From Hyphomonas sp. CY54-11-8 (GTDB lineage Bacteria > Pseudomonadota > Alphaproteobacteria > Caulobacterales > Hyphomonadaceae): a stretch of DNA of 64,000 nucleotides. The notes below the pieces were generated by a model. That model did not search any database. It was not told the DNA's origin and was given only the letters and a program-made list of their open reading frames with translations. Both the position numbers and the translations under genes were made by a program. Shown piece by piece: positions 51,812 through 61,384 of this stretch; position 1 is the stretch's first letter, and every line of letters begins with the position of its first letter. The stretch spans positions 1-64,000 of the forward strand of contig NZ_AWFD01000006.1 of the NCBI RefSeq assembly GCF_000682735.1, in the 5' to 3' direction.

Positions 51812-52816
51812 ATGTCGCACGGCACCCAGCATACGGAAACGTCTAACCGCCGCCAGACCATGCTGCGTTCAGCTTGCCGTGGCGCTGTGCGCGCGGCGTT
51901 GGAAGCCAATGATGTCATCGAAATCCTTGCTAATGCCGATGGCAGCGTATGGATAGAGCGCGCCGGAATCGGGATTGTCCGGGAGGCGGAAACGCTGGAT
52001 TGCGATGCGCGTGAGCGGATCATTCGCCTGGTGGCGAGCTCCATTGGCGAGAGGTGTGACCGGTCGTCGCCGATTATCTCCGCCGAGCTTCCTGGTTCAG
52101 GCGAGCGGTTCGAGGGTCTGCTGCCCCCTGTCTCGGAGGCGCCATGCTTTGCGATCCGCAAAGCTGCGGCGACTCCCTTCATTCTTCAGGATTATGTCGA
52201 TCAGGGTGCGCTGGCGCCCGCCATTGCTGATGCGCTCAGGCGACACCTGGCGGACCGATCGAACATCCTGATCGCCGGCGGCACATCTTCCGGCAAAACA
52301 ACTTTCACCAATGCGCTGCTGGCGGAGACCGCCCTTGCTAATGACCGCGTCGTCATCCTGGAAGATACCCGCGAGCTGACATGCGCTGCGGTAAACGCCG
52401 TATCACTCCGCACGCATCGGAACAGCGTAACGCTGACGCAGCTTGTGCGCTCCACGATGCGGCTTCGCCCTGACCGGATTGTCGTCGGCGAGGTGCGCGG
52501 CCCCGAAGCGCTCGACCTCCTCAAGGCATGGAATACCGGCCATCCGGGCGGGATCACGACTCTGCATGCAAATTCTGCGGAGGCGGCGCTCGACCGTCTC
52601 GAACAATTGGCCGGTGAGGCCGTCAATCTGCCCCCGCGCAAGCTGATCGCCGAAGCGATCGACGTCGTCATCTTCATGGCTCGGCGCGACGGCGCGCGCC
52701 GGGTCGAGGAGGCCCTGCGCGTCACCGGCGTCAATGACGACAATTATGTCTTCGCGCCGCTCACCGGCCCCGAACTCATTTGCGAACCCCAAGGAGGTCA
52801 TCATGGTTCTCAATAA
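51812..52816 (+). CDS. trbB: TrbB conjugal transfer ATPase (VirB11 family)
   Basis: A 334-residue hexameric traffic ATPase. It has the Walker A IAGGTSSGKTTFTNALL near residue 155, the Asp box VILEDTRELTC, the Walker B RPDRIVVGEVRGPEALDLL and the His box HPGGITTLHANSAEAAL. It powers pilus biogenesis and switching to DNA transfer. The N-terminus (RRQTMLRSACRGAVRAALEANDV) is intact, so the cassette inserted upstream did not truncate it. The stop overlaps trbC, whose AAGGAGGT site is inside trbB. Confidence 0.94.
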   Translation: MSHGTQHTETSNRRQTMLRSACRGAVRAALEANDVIEILANADGSVWIERAGIGIVREAETLDCDARERIIRLVASSIGERCDRSSPIISAELPGSGERFEGLLPPVSEAPCFAIRKAAATPFILQDYVDQGALAPAIADALRRHLADRSNILIAGGTSSGKTTFTNALLAETALANDRVVILEDTRELTCAAVNAVSLRTHRNSVTLTQLVRSTMRLRPDRIVVGEVRGPEALDLLKAWNTGHPGGITTLHANSAEAALDRLEQLAGEAVNLPPRKLIAEAIDVVIFMARRDGARRVEEALRVTGVNDDNYVFAPLTGPELICEPQGGHHGSQ

Positions 52817-53138
52817 CAGCCGTCAAATCCTGTGGCTTGTGCATTCCACCATATTCATTCTGGCGGTCTTCCTGCTTGCCTCACCGGCTCATGCGGCAGG
52901 TTCCGGCATGCCCTGGGAAGGTCCGCTCGACCAGATCCTGCAATCGATCGAAGGGCCGGTGGCCCGGATTGCCGCCGTCATTGTCATCATCATGACCGGC
53001 CTCGCGCTCGCCTTTGGCGAAACCTCTGGCGGCATGCGCAAGCTGATCCAGATCGTTTTCGGACTCTCCATCGCGTTCGCGGCGACAAGTTTCTTTCTCG
53101 CTTTCTTCTCCTTCGGCGGCGGCGCTGTCGTTCTGTAG
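52803..53138 (+). CDS. trbC: TrbC pilin-type subunit
   Basis: A 111-residue protein with a signal peptide (cleavage after SPAHA), followed by two hydrophobic helices, as in VirB2/TrbC pilins. In RP4 the pilin is trimmed and cyclised by TraF, and a TraF-like protease gene is on this element. ATG 52803 is placed by a perfect AAGGAGG. It overlaps the end of trbB by 14 bp. Confidence 0.9.
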   Translation: MVLNNSRQILWLVHSTIFILAVFLLASPAHAAGSGMPWEGPLDQILQSIEGPVARIAAVIVIIMTGLALAFGETSGGMRKLIQIVFGLSIAFAATSFFLAFFSFGGGAVVL

Positions 53139-53150
53139 GCGGAGGGGAGA

Positions 53151-53402
53151 ATGGACGGTTACGAAATCCCGCTGCACCGCTCGCTGACTGAGCCGATCCT
53201 GATGGGCGGCGCGCCGCGTTCGGCCGCCATCCTGATCGGCACGCTCGCAGCAGCGCTGGCGCTTGGGTTGCGCCTCTGGATACCGGGCCTGCTGGTCTGG
53301 ATCTGCGGCCACACCGCAGCGGTATGGGCGGCGAAGGCCGATCCCGATTTCATGGCCGTCGCCATGCGCTCCCTCAGACACAAAGGGCATCTCACATGCT
53401 GA
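53151..53402 (+). CDS. trbD: TrbD inner-membrane component (VirB3 family)
   Basis: An 83-residue protein with two membrane helices (about residues 24-60). It starts DGYEIPLHRSLTEPILMGGAPR, the typical TrbD N-terminus, and is followed at once by trbE, whose start overlaps its stop. VirB3-type proteins link the large ATPase to the inner membrane. GGAGGGG lies before the ATG. Confidence 0.88.
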   Translation: MDGYEIPLHRSLTEPILMGGAPRSAAILIGTLAAALALGLRLWIPGLLVWICGHTAAVWAAKADPDFMAVAMRSLRHKGHLTC

Positions 53403-55831
53403 ACCTCCGGGAATATCAGGAAAAGCCAAAGCTGCTTGCCGATTATCTGCCCTGGGCGTGCCTGCCGGCGCCGGGTGTGATTTTGAACAAGGACGGCTCG
53501 TTCCAGAAGACCTATCGCTATCGCGGGCCTGACCTTGAAAGCGCGACGCAGGCCGAGCTGGTGGCCGTCATGGCGCGCGTGAACAATGTGCTGCGCCGCT
53601 TCAGCTCCGGCTGGGCTTTGTTCTTCGAAGCGGCGCGACAGGAAGCCCATGATTATCCGCATTCGGATTTTGACGATCCCGCATCCTGGCTTGTCGAGCA
53701 GGAGCGGCGCTTGCGGTTTGAAGAATGCGGGGATCAGTTCGAGAGCCGTTATTATCTGACGCTCCTGTGGCTGCCGCCCGCCGACGCGAAAGGCCGCGCC
53801 GAGAAGGCATTGATCGAGCGCGCGGAAAAACATGATGCGCAGGGCTGGCGTGACCGGCTCGACGCCTTCGTTTCACAGTGTGACCGCGCCTACGATCTCC
53901 TGTCACATGCGCTGCAGGAAATCGCGCCCCTCGATGACGCCGAAACGCTCACCTATCTGCATGATTGCGTCTCGACAAAACGCCATTCTGTGACGCCGCC
54001 TGAGATTCCGGTGTTTCTGGACTCCATTCTCGCCGATGAGGATTTTTCCGGCGGGCTGGAGCCGATGATCGGCGATCATCATCTGCGGACGCTGACCATC
54101 CTGGGATTTCCGGCTTCGACATTGCCGGGCATCCTCGACGACCTCAATCGTCAGGGCTTCTCCTATCGCTGGGCGACTCGCTTCATCGCCATGGACAAGC
54201 ATGAAGCGGAAAAAGTGCTGACCCGTCAGCGCCGCCACTGGTTTGCCAAACGCAAGAATATGGGCGCCATCATCCGCGAGGTGATGTTCAATGAACAGGC
54301 CGCCCTTGTCGATAATGACGCTGACAATAAGGCGGCGGATGCTGATGCTGCTTTGCAGGAATTGGGCAGTGATCTTGTCTCGTTCGGCTATGTCACCACG
54401 ACAGTAACCGTAACGAGCGCAGGCCGCGCCGACGTTGATGCGCAATTGCGCGCCGCCGAGCAGGTCATTTCAGCACGCGGCTTCACCGCCATTCGTGAAA
54501 GCCTGAACGGGGTCGAAGCCTGGCTCGGCTCCTTACCGGGCCATGTTTACGCGAATGTTCGCCAGCCCGTTCTGCATACGCTCAATCTTGCGCACATGAC
54601 GCCGCTCTCATCGGTCTGGGCCGGGGAGCTGACCAACAGGCATCTCAACGCACCGGCGCTGATACAAGGGCACACGCATTCCACGACGCCGTTCCGGATC
54701 AACCTGCATGTCAACGACGTTGGCCACACGCTGGTTGTCGGCCCGACGGGCGCCGGCAAGTCCGTCCTGTTGGCGCTAATCGCCATGCAATGGCGCCGTT
54801 ACCCGGATGCGCAGGTCTTTATTTTCGACAAGGGCCGGTCGGCGCGCGCAGCGACCCTCGCCATGGGCGGCGCCCATATCGATCTTGGCGGCGCGTCAAG
54901 CCCGTCGCTTCAACCGTTGCGTGATGTGGACAGCGATAGCGGCGCCACGTTTGCCGCCGACTGGCTGGCCGGCCTCGCGGTAAAGGAAGGCGTCGAGATG
55001 ACGCCGGACAAGAAAGAAGCCCTGTGGTCAGCAATCCAGTCGCTCGCATCGGCGGATATCACGGAGCGCACCCTTACCGGGCTCGTCATGCTGATCCAGC
55101 ATGACGAGCTGAAAGCCGCGCTTCATCCCTATACGCTGGAAGGCGCGCATGGCCGCCTGCTTGACGCCGACCACGACGACCTGGCGCTGGCGGACACGGT
55201 CTGTTTTGAGATGGAAGATTTGATGGGGTCGACTTCCGCGGTCGCCCCGGTCATTACCTATCTGTTTCACCGTCTCGAAGATCGCTTCAATGGACGCCCC
55301 ACACTGATCATTCTCGATGAGGCGTGGCTCTTCCTGGACGACCCGTTGTTTGCGTCCCGCCTGCGCGAATGGCTGAAAACGTTGCGCAAGAAGAACGTTG
55401 CCGTCATCTTCGCGACCCAGTCGCTTTCCGACATTGCGAATTCCTCAATCGCCCCGGCCGTCATCGAGAGCTGTCCGACGCGCATTTTCCTGCCGAATGA
55501 ACGCGCGGTCGAATCACAGCAAAGCGAAATCTACGAACGCTTCGGGCTGAACCCGCGCCAGATCGAGATCATTTCTCAGTCCACACCGCAGCGGGACTAC
55601 TACTTTCAGTCATCGCGCGGCGCCCGCGTTTTCGAAATCGGCCTTGGACCCGTCGCGCTCGCCTTTTGCGGCGCATCGAGTCCGAGCGATCAGAAACTCA
55701 TGGATGAGCTGATCGAAGCAGGCGGTGATTTCGCGTCGGCATTCCTGACAGCGAAGGATCTTGGGTGGGCGGCAGAGCTTCTTGCGCAAGCGCCCTGTGT
55801 GAAATCCGCGCCGGTCATGGCGGCGGAATAG
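53396..55831 (+). CDS. trbE: TrbE conjugal transfer ATPase (VirB4 family)
   Basis: An 811-residue VirB4-type ATPase. The N-terminal region begins LNLREYQEKPKLLADYLPW, typical of TrbE. The Walker A is VVGPTGAGKSVLLALI near residue 447; the Walker B is LIILDEAWLFLDDPLF; FATQSLSDIANS follows as a conserved motif. The start at 53396 overlaps trbD by 7 bp; upstream codons in frame are trbD shadow. It energises assembly and substrate movement at the inner membrane. Confidence 0.95.
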   Translation: MLNLREYQEKPKLLADYLPWACLPAPGVILNKDGSFQKTYRYRGPDLESATQAELVAVMARVNNVLRRFSSGWALFFEAARQEAHDYPHSDFDDPASWLVEQERRLRFEECGDQFESRYYLTLLWLPPADAKGRAEKALIERAEKHDAQGWRDRLDAFVSQCDRAYDLLSHALQEIAPLDDAETLTYLHDCVSTKRHSVTPPEIPVFLDSILADEDFSGGLEPMIGDHHLRTLTILGFPASTLPGILDDLNRQGFSYRWATRFIAMDKHEAEKVLTRQRRHWFAKRKNMGAIIREVMFNEQAALVDNDADNKAADADAALQELGSDLVSFGYVTTTVTVTSAGRADVDAQLRAAEQVISARGFTAIRESLNGVEAWLGSLPGHVYANVRQPVLHTLNLAHMTPLSSVWAGELTNRHLNAPALIQGHTHSTTPFRINLHVNDVGHTLVVGPTGAGKSVLLALIAMQWRRYPDAQVFIFDKGRSARAATLAMGGAHIDLGGASSPSLQPLRDVDSDSGATFAADWLAGLAVKEGVEMTPDKKEALWSAIQSLASADITERTLTGLVMLIQHDELKAALHPYTLEGAHGRLLDADHDDLALADTVCFEMEDLMGSTSAVAPVITYLFHRLEDRFNGRPTLIILDEAWLFLDDPLFASRLREWLKTLRKKNVAVIFATQSLSDIANSSIAPAVIESCPTRIFLPNERAVESQQSEIYERFGLNPRQIEIISQSTPQRDYYFQSSRGARVFEIGLGPVALAFCGASSPSDQKLMDELIEAGGDFASAFLTAKDLGWAAELLAQAPCVKSAPVMAAE

Positions 55832-55840
55832 GAGGCGATG

Positions 55841-56569
55841 ATGAAACGCTTACTGATGGTATTGGTTTTGGCCGTTGCGCCGGTTGCAGTTTCGCCGCCC
55901 GCGCACGCCCAGTTCGGCGGGATTGTCTACGATCCGGCCAATCATTCGCAGAACATCCTCACCGCCGTTCGCTCCCTGCAGGAGATCAATCAGCAGATCC
56001 AGCAGCTCGCTCATGAAATCGAGATGCTGGATAACATGGCCAAGGATCTCGAAAACCTGCCATCCTCAATCGCCGATGACATCCGGGATAAGATGCTCAC
56101 CGTCGATCAGCTGATCAGGGTCGCCGAAGGCATTTCCTACAAGGTTGCGGAAGTCGAAACCGAATATGAGGTGGTGTACCGCGAAACCTACGGGGCCAGT
56201 CCGCCGCCGACGCCGGTTATCGTCACCGAAGCCCGCGATGCCTGGAAGCAGTCGCGCTCGGCCTACAAACACGCCCTGCAGGTCCAGGCGCAGGTCGTCA
56301 CCAATATCCGCGACGACATCGACAAACTGCATAGTCTTGTCGGCGACAGTCAGGGTGCGGTGGGCAATCTCGCCGCGCTGCAGGCGGGCAACCAGATAGC
56401 GGCGCTCTCCGCTGAACAGATCATGCAGATACAGACGCTGCTTGCTGCGCAATACCGCGCCGACGCGATGGAACAGTCGCGTGAACTGGCTGAACGCGAG
56501 CGCGGCAAGGCCCGGCTCGACCGTTTCCTGAGCGGCGGCTCATCCTATACGCCGGGCGGAGGTTCATAA
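55841..56569 (+). CDS. trbJ: TrbJ periplasmic component (VirB5 family)
   Basis: A 242-residue protein with a signal peptide (cleavage after PPAHA) and a helical body rich in Gln and Glu, QFGGIVYDPANHSQNILTAVRSLQEINQQI, which is characteristic of TrbJ/VirB5 minor pilus subunits. Two ATG codons are adjacent; the second (55841) has the better spacing to GGAGG. trbK, the entry-exclusion lipoprotein gene that usually follows, is missing here; trbL begins at the trbJ stop. Confidence 0.9.
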   Translation: MKRLLMVLVLAVAPVAVSPPAHAQFGGIVYDPANHSQNILTAVRSLQEINQQIQQLAHEIEMLDNMAKDLENLPSSIADDIRDKMLTVDQLIRVAEGISYKVAEVETEYEVVYRETYGASPPPTPVIVTEARDAWKQSRSAYKHALQVQAQVVTNIRDDIDKLHSLVGDSQGAVGNLAALQAGNQIAALSAEQIMQIQTLLAAQYRADAMEQSRELAERERGKARLDRFLSGGSSYTPGGGS

Positions 56570-57846
56570 TGGACGATCTCTCCGTTATCGACTCCTTCCT
56601 CGCCACCTTCTCACTTTATATCGACAGCGGCTTTGGGCTCCTGTCCGGCGATGTCGCCTATCTGACCTCGTTCCTGATCGCCATCGACATCACGCTCGCA
56701 GGTCTGTTCTGGGCGATGTCGGACAACACCAATGTCATCGCGCAGCTCTTGAAGAAGGTGCTCTATGTCGGCTTCTTCGCATTCATCATCGGAAATTTCG
56801 CGCTGCTGAGCGGCATCGTTTTCGAGAGTTTTGCCGAACTGGGATTGCGTGCAGGCGGGTCGACCATGACCGCGGCCGACCTGATGCGGCCGGGCTTCAT
56901 TGCCGCGACCGGCTATGATGCGGCCAAACCCTTGCTGGAGGAAATTGGCGACCTCACGGGACCGATCGCTTTCTTCCATAATTTCGTGACCATCGCGATC
57001 CTGTTCTTCGCCTGGGTCATCGTCCTGTTGTCCTTCTTCATCCTAGCGGTGCAGCTCTTCATCACGATCCTGGAGTTCAAGCTGACGACGCTGGCGGGGT
57101 TCATCCTTGTGCCCTTCGCGCTCTGGAACAAGACAACCTTCCTCGCAGAACGTGTCCTTGGAAATGTCATTACGTCCGGCATCAAACTCATGGTGCTGGC
57201 GATCATTGTCGGGATTGGCTCGACGGCGTTCGGCACGATGGCGTCTTCATTCTCGGCAGGCGACGTCACAATGGAACAGGCGCTTTCCACGACGCTCGCC
57301 GCCGTTGCAATCTTTGGGCTTGGGATCTTCGGACCCGGCATCGCCGCCGGCCTGATCACTGGCGCTCCGCAGCTCGGCGCCGGCGCCGCTGTCGGGACGG
57401 TTGGCGGCCTTGCCGCCGGCGCCTATGCCGGGGCCGTAGGCGGCCGCGCGGCGGCAGGCGCCGTCGTGGGCGGCGCATCCTCAGCCATCAAAGCCGGAAC
57501 CTCGCTGGCGGGCGCCACATCGACCAGTTTCAGCCTCGGCAAGATCGCGTCTGGAAAGTCCGGCGTGGCGGGGGCGGCGGCGGGGATGGCGGGAGCCGAA
57601 TCCCTGAGGACCGCCTATGCGAATGGCGGCGCAAGAGCGTTCGCCGCAACCGGCGGAACATCGTCGGCCGGAACGATTGCGGCTGCCTCAGGCGCCTCCG
57701 TTCCGCGTAACGACAACTGGGCAAAGCGATTTCAAGCCCAACAAAATGTCCGCGACGCCGGAGGCCTTGCCGCGCATTCCCTTCGCTCCGCGGACGGGTC
57801 ATCGGGCGGCGCTGCGCCAGTGCTGAGTGGCAAAGATGACGAGTAG
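56569..57846 (+). CDS. trbL: TrbL inner-membrane channel component (VirB6 family)
   Basis: A 425-residue protein with about six membrane helices in residues 20-275 (for example ITLAGLFWAMSDN and TLAGFILVPFALWNKTTFLAERVLGNVI, the conserved TrbL loop). An Ala/Gly/Ser-rich soluble tail follows (about 275-425). This low-complexity tail is usual for TrbL. The ATG overlaps the stop of trbJ in TAATGG. Confidence 0.93.
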   Translation: MDDLSVIDSFLATFSLYIDSGFGLLSGDVAYLTSFLIAIDITLAGLFWAMSDNTNVIAQLLKKVLYVGFFAFIIGNFALLSGIVFESFAELGLRAGGSTMTAADLMRPGFIAATGYDAAKPLLEEIGDLTGPIAFFHNFVTIAILFFAWVIVLLSFFILAVQLFITILEFKLTTLAGFILVPFALWNKTTFLAERVLGNVITSGIKLMVLAIIVGIGSTAFGTMASSFSAGDVTMEQALSTTLAAVAIFGLGIFGPGIAAGLITGAPQLGAGAAVGTVGGLAAGAYAGAVGGRAAAGAVVGGASSAIKAGTSLAGATSTSFSLGKIASGKSGVAGAAAGMAGAESLRTAYANGGARAFAATGGTSSAGTIAAASGASVPRNDNWAKRFQAQQNVRDAGGLAAHSLRSADGSSGGAAPVLSGKDDE

Positions 57847-57862
57847 GGGAGGAGGAGAAACA

Positions 57863-58567
57863 ATGAGATTCAAACGATCATCGGTCGCCTATGGCGATAC
57901 GGCCGCACCTGAAACGCCTTACCAGAAGGCCGGTCAGGTCTGGGATGAGCGCATCGGTTCGGCCCGCGCACAGGCGACAAACTGGCGCTATATGGCTTTC
58001 GGATGCCTGGCGCTGGCCGTCGCTTCGTCGGCTGGTCTTGTTTGGCGCTCCCTGCAATCGACGGTCACGCCCTATGTCGTTGAGGTCGATGAACTGGGCG
58101 CGGTCCAGGCGGTCGGCCCCGCCACGCTGCGCTACGACGTATCCGACGCTCAGATCGCTCATCATCTGGCGCGCTTCCTAGAAGATGTACGCGGACTTTC
58201 TGTCGATCCGGTCGTGGTGCGTCAGAACTGGCTTTCGGCCTATGACTACACCACCGACAAGGGCGCCATGGTTCTCAACGACTATGCGCGCGACAATGAT
58301 CCCTTCGAAAACGTCGGGCGGCGGTCGCGCACGGTCGATGTCATCAGCGTAGTGCGCGTCTCTGACGACAGCTTTCAGGCGCGCTGGGTTGAGCGCACTT
58401 TCGAAAATTCAGCACACACCAAGACCGAGCGTTTCACCGCCCTGATGACGGTCATCCTCGATCCGCCGACCGATGCCGAGACCCTGCGCAAGAACCCGCT
58501 CGGCATTTTCATACATGGCCTGAACTGGGGCCAAGATCTCAATACAAGCACATCGATACAGGAGTAG
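57863..58567 (+). CDS. trbF: TrbF inner-membrane component (VirB8 family)
   Basis: A 234-residue protein with one membrane helix near residues 45-65 and a VirB8-type periplasmic domain. The N-terminal block TPYQKAGQVWDERIGSARAQATNWR is typical of TrbF. GGGGAGGAGGAG lies just before ATG 57863. It is a scaffold protein that bridges the core complex and the pilus base. Confidence 0.93.
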   Translation: MRFKRSSVAYGDTAAPETPYQKAGQVWDERIGSARAQATNWRYMAFGCLALAVASSAGLVWRSLQSTVTPYVVEVDELGAVQAVGPATLRYDVSDAQIAHHLARFLEDVRGLSVDPVVVRQNWLSAYDYTTDKGAMVLNDYARDNDPFENVGRRSRTVDVISVVRVSDDSFQARWVERTFENSAHTKTERFTALMTVILDPPTDAETLRKNPLGIFIHGLNWGQDLNTSTSIQE

Positions 58568-58571
58568 AGTC

Positions 58572-59573
58572 ATGTTCAAAGCCATCCCAGCTATTGCGTT
58601 CGTTGCGGCGCTCACAGGCTGCGCCAGCTATCCGGTGGAGCAGGTTTCGGACGATGACTATTTCGAAGCGATCGAAGTGGTCGAAGAAGCCGCGCTCCCG
58701 GTCGAGATTGTCGAGACCGTGACGCCGCTGCCGCTGCCGGGGCAAATGAAGGAAACGCCGACGCCCCGCGTGTCGCCGACGTCGTCGTCGTCACCCACCG
58801 ACGCCATCCGCGAAGGCCGCATCAAGGCGCAGGTCGAACCATCAATCGATGGCTATATGAACGCCGTACAGGTCTACCCTTATACGGAAGGAGCGCTTTA
58901 TCGCCTGTATTGTGCGCCGGGCCAGGTTTCCGACATCGCACTGCAGCCGGGCGAAGAGCTGATTTCTGTCTCCGCAGGCGATACTGTGCGTTGGGTCGTG
59001 GGCGACACCATGTCGGGCGGATCGGACGGCAGCCGTGCGCATGTGCTGGTCAAACCGATTTCGGCGAACCTCTCGACCAATCTGATGATCGCTACAGACC
59101 GGCGGACCTATCACCTCGAACTGGAATCAACATCCGGCTCCTACATGGCGGCGCTGTCCTGGCGCTACCCGCAGGATGAGCTGGAATCCCTGCGGACGCG
59201 AAACGCCCGCGCCAAGGCCGAAGCGGACCGCACGATCGCGCGCGGACTAACGCTCGCTGATCTGAATTTCGATTATCGCGTCGAAGGCGACCGGCCGGAC
59301 TGGCGCCCGGTGCGTGTTTTCGACGACGGGCGGCATGTTTTCATCCAGATGCCGGACAACATCGAAACGACCGACGCACCGCCGCTCTTTGTTGTGGGGA
59401 CAGGTGGCGACGCCCAACTCGTCAATTACAGGGTCCGCGGACAATATTATATTGTCGACCGGCTCTTCGCCCGCGCCGAATTGCGCCATGGCGAGAAGAA
59501 CCAGACCATCGTCCGGATCGTCAAGGCGGGGCCACGCCGTGCATCACTCTTTGGGGGACGGAGCGATGGCTGA
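58572..59573 (+). CDS. trbG: TrbG outer-membrane lipoprotein (VirB9 family)
   Basis: A 333-residue protein with a lipoprotein signal (lipobox LTGC, Cys near residue 17), a Pro/Ser/Thr-rich linker, the N-terminal VirB9 domain (YTEGALYRLYCAPGQVSDIALQPGE) and the C-terminal domain (DWRPVRVFDDGRHVFIQMP, VRGQYYIVDRLFARAELR). It forms the outer-membrane core ring with TrbI. The stop overlaps trbI by 8 bp. Confidence 0.94.
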   Translation: MFKAIPAIAFVAALTGCASYPVEQVSDDDYFEAIEVVEEAALPVEIVETVTPLPLPGQMKETPTPRVSPTSSSSPTDAIREGRIKAQVEPSIDGYMNAVQVYPYTEGALYRLYCAPGQVSDIALQPGEELISVSAGDTVRWVVGDTMSGGSDGSRAHVLVKPISANLSTNLMIATDRRTYHLELESTSGSYMAALSWRYPQDELESLRTRNARAKAEADRTIARGLTLADLNFDYRVEGDRPDWRPVRVFDDGRHVFIQMPDNIETTDAPPLFVVGTGGDAQLVNYRVRGQYYIVDRLFARAELRHGEKNQTIVRIVKAGPRRASLFGGRSDG

Positions 59574-60825
59574 ACCGATCCCGTTTGAGGAGCAGGCCGA
59601 AGCGCTGAAACTCCGCGCCAAGCCGAAGCCGGTGACGCAGATCAACCGAAAGGTCGTGATTACTGCGGCTTGTATTGGATGCGTCTTGCTCTTCCTGGCC
59701 GCTTCCATTGCGCTCGATCCGCCAAAAGTGTCTGGCAAGGATGAGCCGCGCGAGCTTTACAACACGCGAAACAAGCCGACCGCTGATGCTTTGGCCGCAT
59801 TGCCGGCGTCTTATGATCAGGTCCGGCCCGTTGCCGTCGATGCGCCGGCATTGGGACCGGCATTGTCCGGGGATCTGGGCGCAACCTTTGTCCAGACCGA
59901 GCGCGAGCTTGGATTGCAGCCGGACCCAATTGCTGAGCCTGTCTATGATTTCAGGCCTGACCCTGCCTCGGAGGCCGAACGCGCCGAGCGTATCCGCCAG
60001 GCGAAGCTCGCGCAGGAAAGTCTCGAATCCCCGGTCTTCTTTCAGGTGCAGGGCGGTCAGCGTTCGGCTCCCGCGCCAAGGGAAACGCCACAGCCGGTCG
60101 ACCCATTTGCGGCGCTGACCGAAGCGACGGCGGCGTTTGCCGGCGGGGGGGCGTTGCCCGCCGGTCCGGCAAGCCGGGACGCCAATCTGCAGTCCTCCAA
60201 AATCGCATTCGCAGCGGATGTGGCGGACGCCTCCATCTACAATTCGTACCGGATTGTCGAGCCGGCCTCTCCCTATCAGGTGATGGCGGGCACGATCATT
60301 CCGGCAAGCCTGATTACCGGTTTGAATTCCGATTTGCCGGGGACGATCATCGCGCAGGTGACGCAGCCGGTTTACGACACCGTCTCGGGCGCACATCTGC
60401 TGATTCCGCAGGGCGCTCGCCTGATCGGACGTTACGACAGTCAGGTCTCATTCGGCCAGGATCGCGCCCTCGTGGTCTGGGACCGCGTGCTGTTTCCCAA
60501 TGGCGCCTCCATCCAGATTGATGCACTGCCGGGCGCAGACCAGTCGGGATATGCGGGCCTGTCAGACAAGGTGGACAATCATTGGGGCCGCGTCTTCACG
60601 GCCGCTGGCCTTGCTTCGCTCCTGGGCATCGGCACCGAGCTTGCGGTCGATAGCAATGACGAGATTGCCAACGCCGTCCGGGACAGTTTTCAGGATACGG
60701 CCAATCAGGCTGGCCAGCGTGTTGTCGACCGGAATCTCAATATCCAACCTACACTGAAGGTTAGGCCAGGCTGGCCGCTGCGTGTGATCGTCACCCGCGA
60801 TCTCATCCTTCGTCCGTATGAATAA
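59566..60825 (+). CDS. trbI: TrbI core-channel component (VirB10 family)
   Basis: A 419-residue protein with a cytoplasmic head, one membrane helix near residues 28-48, a Pro-rich periplasmic linker, and the conserved VirB10 domain: YQVMAGTIIPASLITGLNSDLPGTIIAQVTQPVYDT, LIPQGARLIGRYDS and FPNGASIQIDALPG. It spans both membranes. ATG 59566 lies within the end of trbG. Confidence 0.95.
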   Translation: MAEPIPFEEQAEALKLRAKPKPVTQINRKVVITAACIGCVLLFLAASIALDPPKVSGKDEPRELYNTRNKPTADALAALPASYDQVRPVAVDAPALGPALSGDLGATFVQTERELGLQPDPIAEPVYDFRPDPASEAERAERIRQAKLAQESLESPVFFQVQGGQRSAPAPRETPQPVDPFAALTEATAAFAGGGALPAGPASRDANLQSSKIAFAADVADASIYNSYRIVEPASPYQVMAGTIIPASLITGLNSDLPGTIIAQVTQPVYDTVSGAHLLIPQGARLIGRYDSQVSFGQDRALVVWDRVLFPNGASIQIDALPGADQSGYAGLSDKVDNHWGRVFTAAGLASLLGIGTELAVDSNDEIANAVRDSFQDTANQAGQRVVDRNLNIQPTLKVRPGWPLRVIVTRDLILRPYE

Positions 60826-60836
60826 AGGAATGCCTC

Positions 60837-61064
60837 ATGTCTCTGAGACTCGGAAAGCTGCCTGACCGGACGCCGGTCAAACTCACCATCGCCGTCGATC
60901 CGGATCTTCATGCGGCGCTGACAGATTATGCTGCGATCTATGAGCGATCCTACGGCTCCAAGGAACGCATCGAAGATCTCGCTCCCTTCATGCTGGACGG
61001 ATTTCTGAACGCAGACGCTGCGTTCAAACGCGCCCGGAAACAACTTCACCAAGAGGAGAACTAG
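60837..61064 (+). CDS. DUF2274 protein
   Basis: A 75-residue DUF2274 protein: begins LRLGKLPDRTPVKLTIAVDPDLHAALTDYAAIY. The family regularly follows trbI in alphaproteobacterial conjugative elements; the sequence pattern looks like a short ribbon-helix-helix-type DNA-binding domain, but no function has been shown. AAGGAATGCC precedes the ATG. Confidence 0.88.
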   Translation: MSLRLGKLPDRTPVKLTIAVDPDLHAALTDYAAIYERSYGSKERIEDLAPFMLDGFLNADAAFKRARKQLHQEEN

Positions 61065-61066
61065 CA

Positions 61067-61369
61067 ATGGCGACCATCGGCACGTTTTCGAAAACCGAAG
61101 ACAGCTTTGTCGGGACGATCAGGACGATGACGATCAACGTCAAAGCCAAGATCGTGCCGAACAAGGACAAATCGAAGGAGTCCGCGCCTGACTATCGTGT
61201 CTATGCAGGCGGCGCCGAACTTGGCGCAGGCTGGATGGAAGAGGGCAAGGACGGCGCGAAGCGTTATCTGGCGCTGAAGCTCGATGATCCGAGTTTCGCC
61301 GGGCCGATCCGGGCGGCCTTCTTCGAGAATGCCGAGGAGGGGACCGGAGTCATGGTCTGGTCTCGGTGA
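61067..61369 (+). CDS. DUF736 protein, second copy
   Basis: A 100-residue DUF736 protein that begins MATIGTFSKTEDSFVGTIRTMT and contains APDYRVYAGGAELGAGW. It is a diverged paralogue of the protein at 35339-35662. It starts 2 bp after the DUF2274 stop with AAGAGGAG upstream and ends the transfer operon. Function unknown. Confidence 0.88.
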   Translation: MATIGTFSKTEDSFVGTIRTMTINVKAKIVPNKDKSKESAPDYRVYAGGAELGAGWMEEGKDGAKRYLALKLDDPSFAGPIRAAFFENAEEGTGVMVWSR

Positions 61370-61384
61370 GTCCTTCATTGTCGA

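Noticed and set aside
51592..52182. 196-codon reverse-strand frame at the start of trbB
   Set aside because: Most of it is opposite trbB; the part in the gap (51592-51811) has no recognisable protein pattern.
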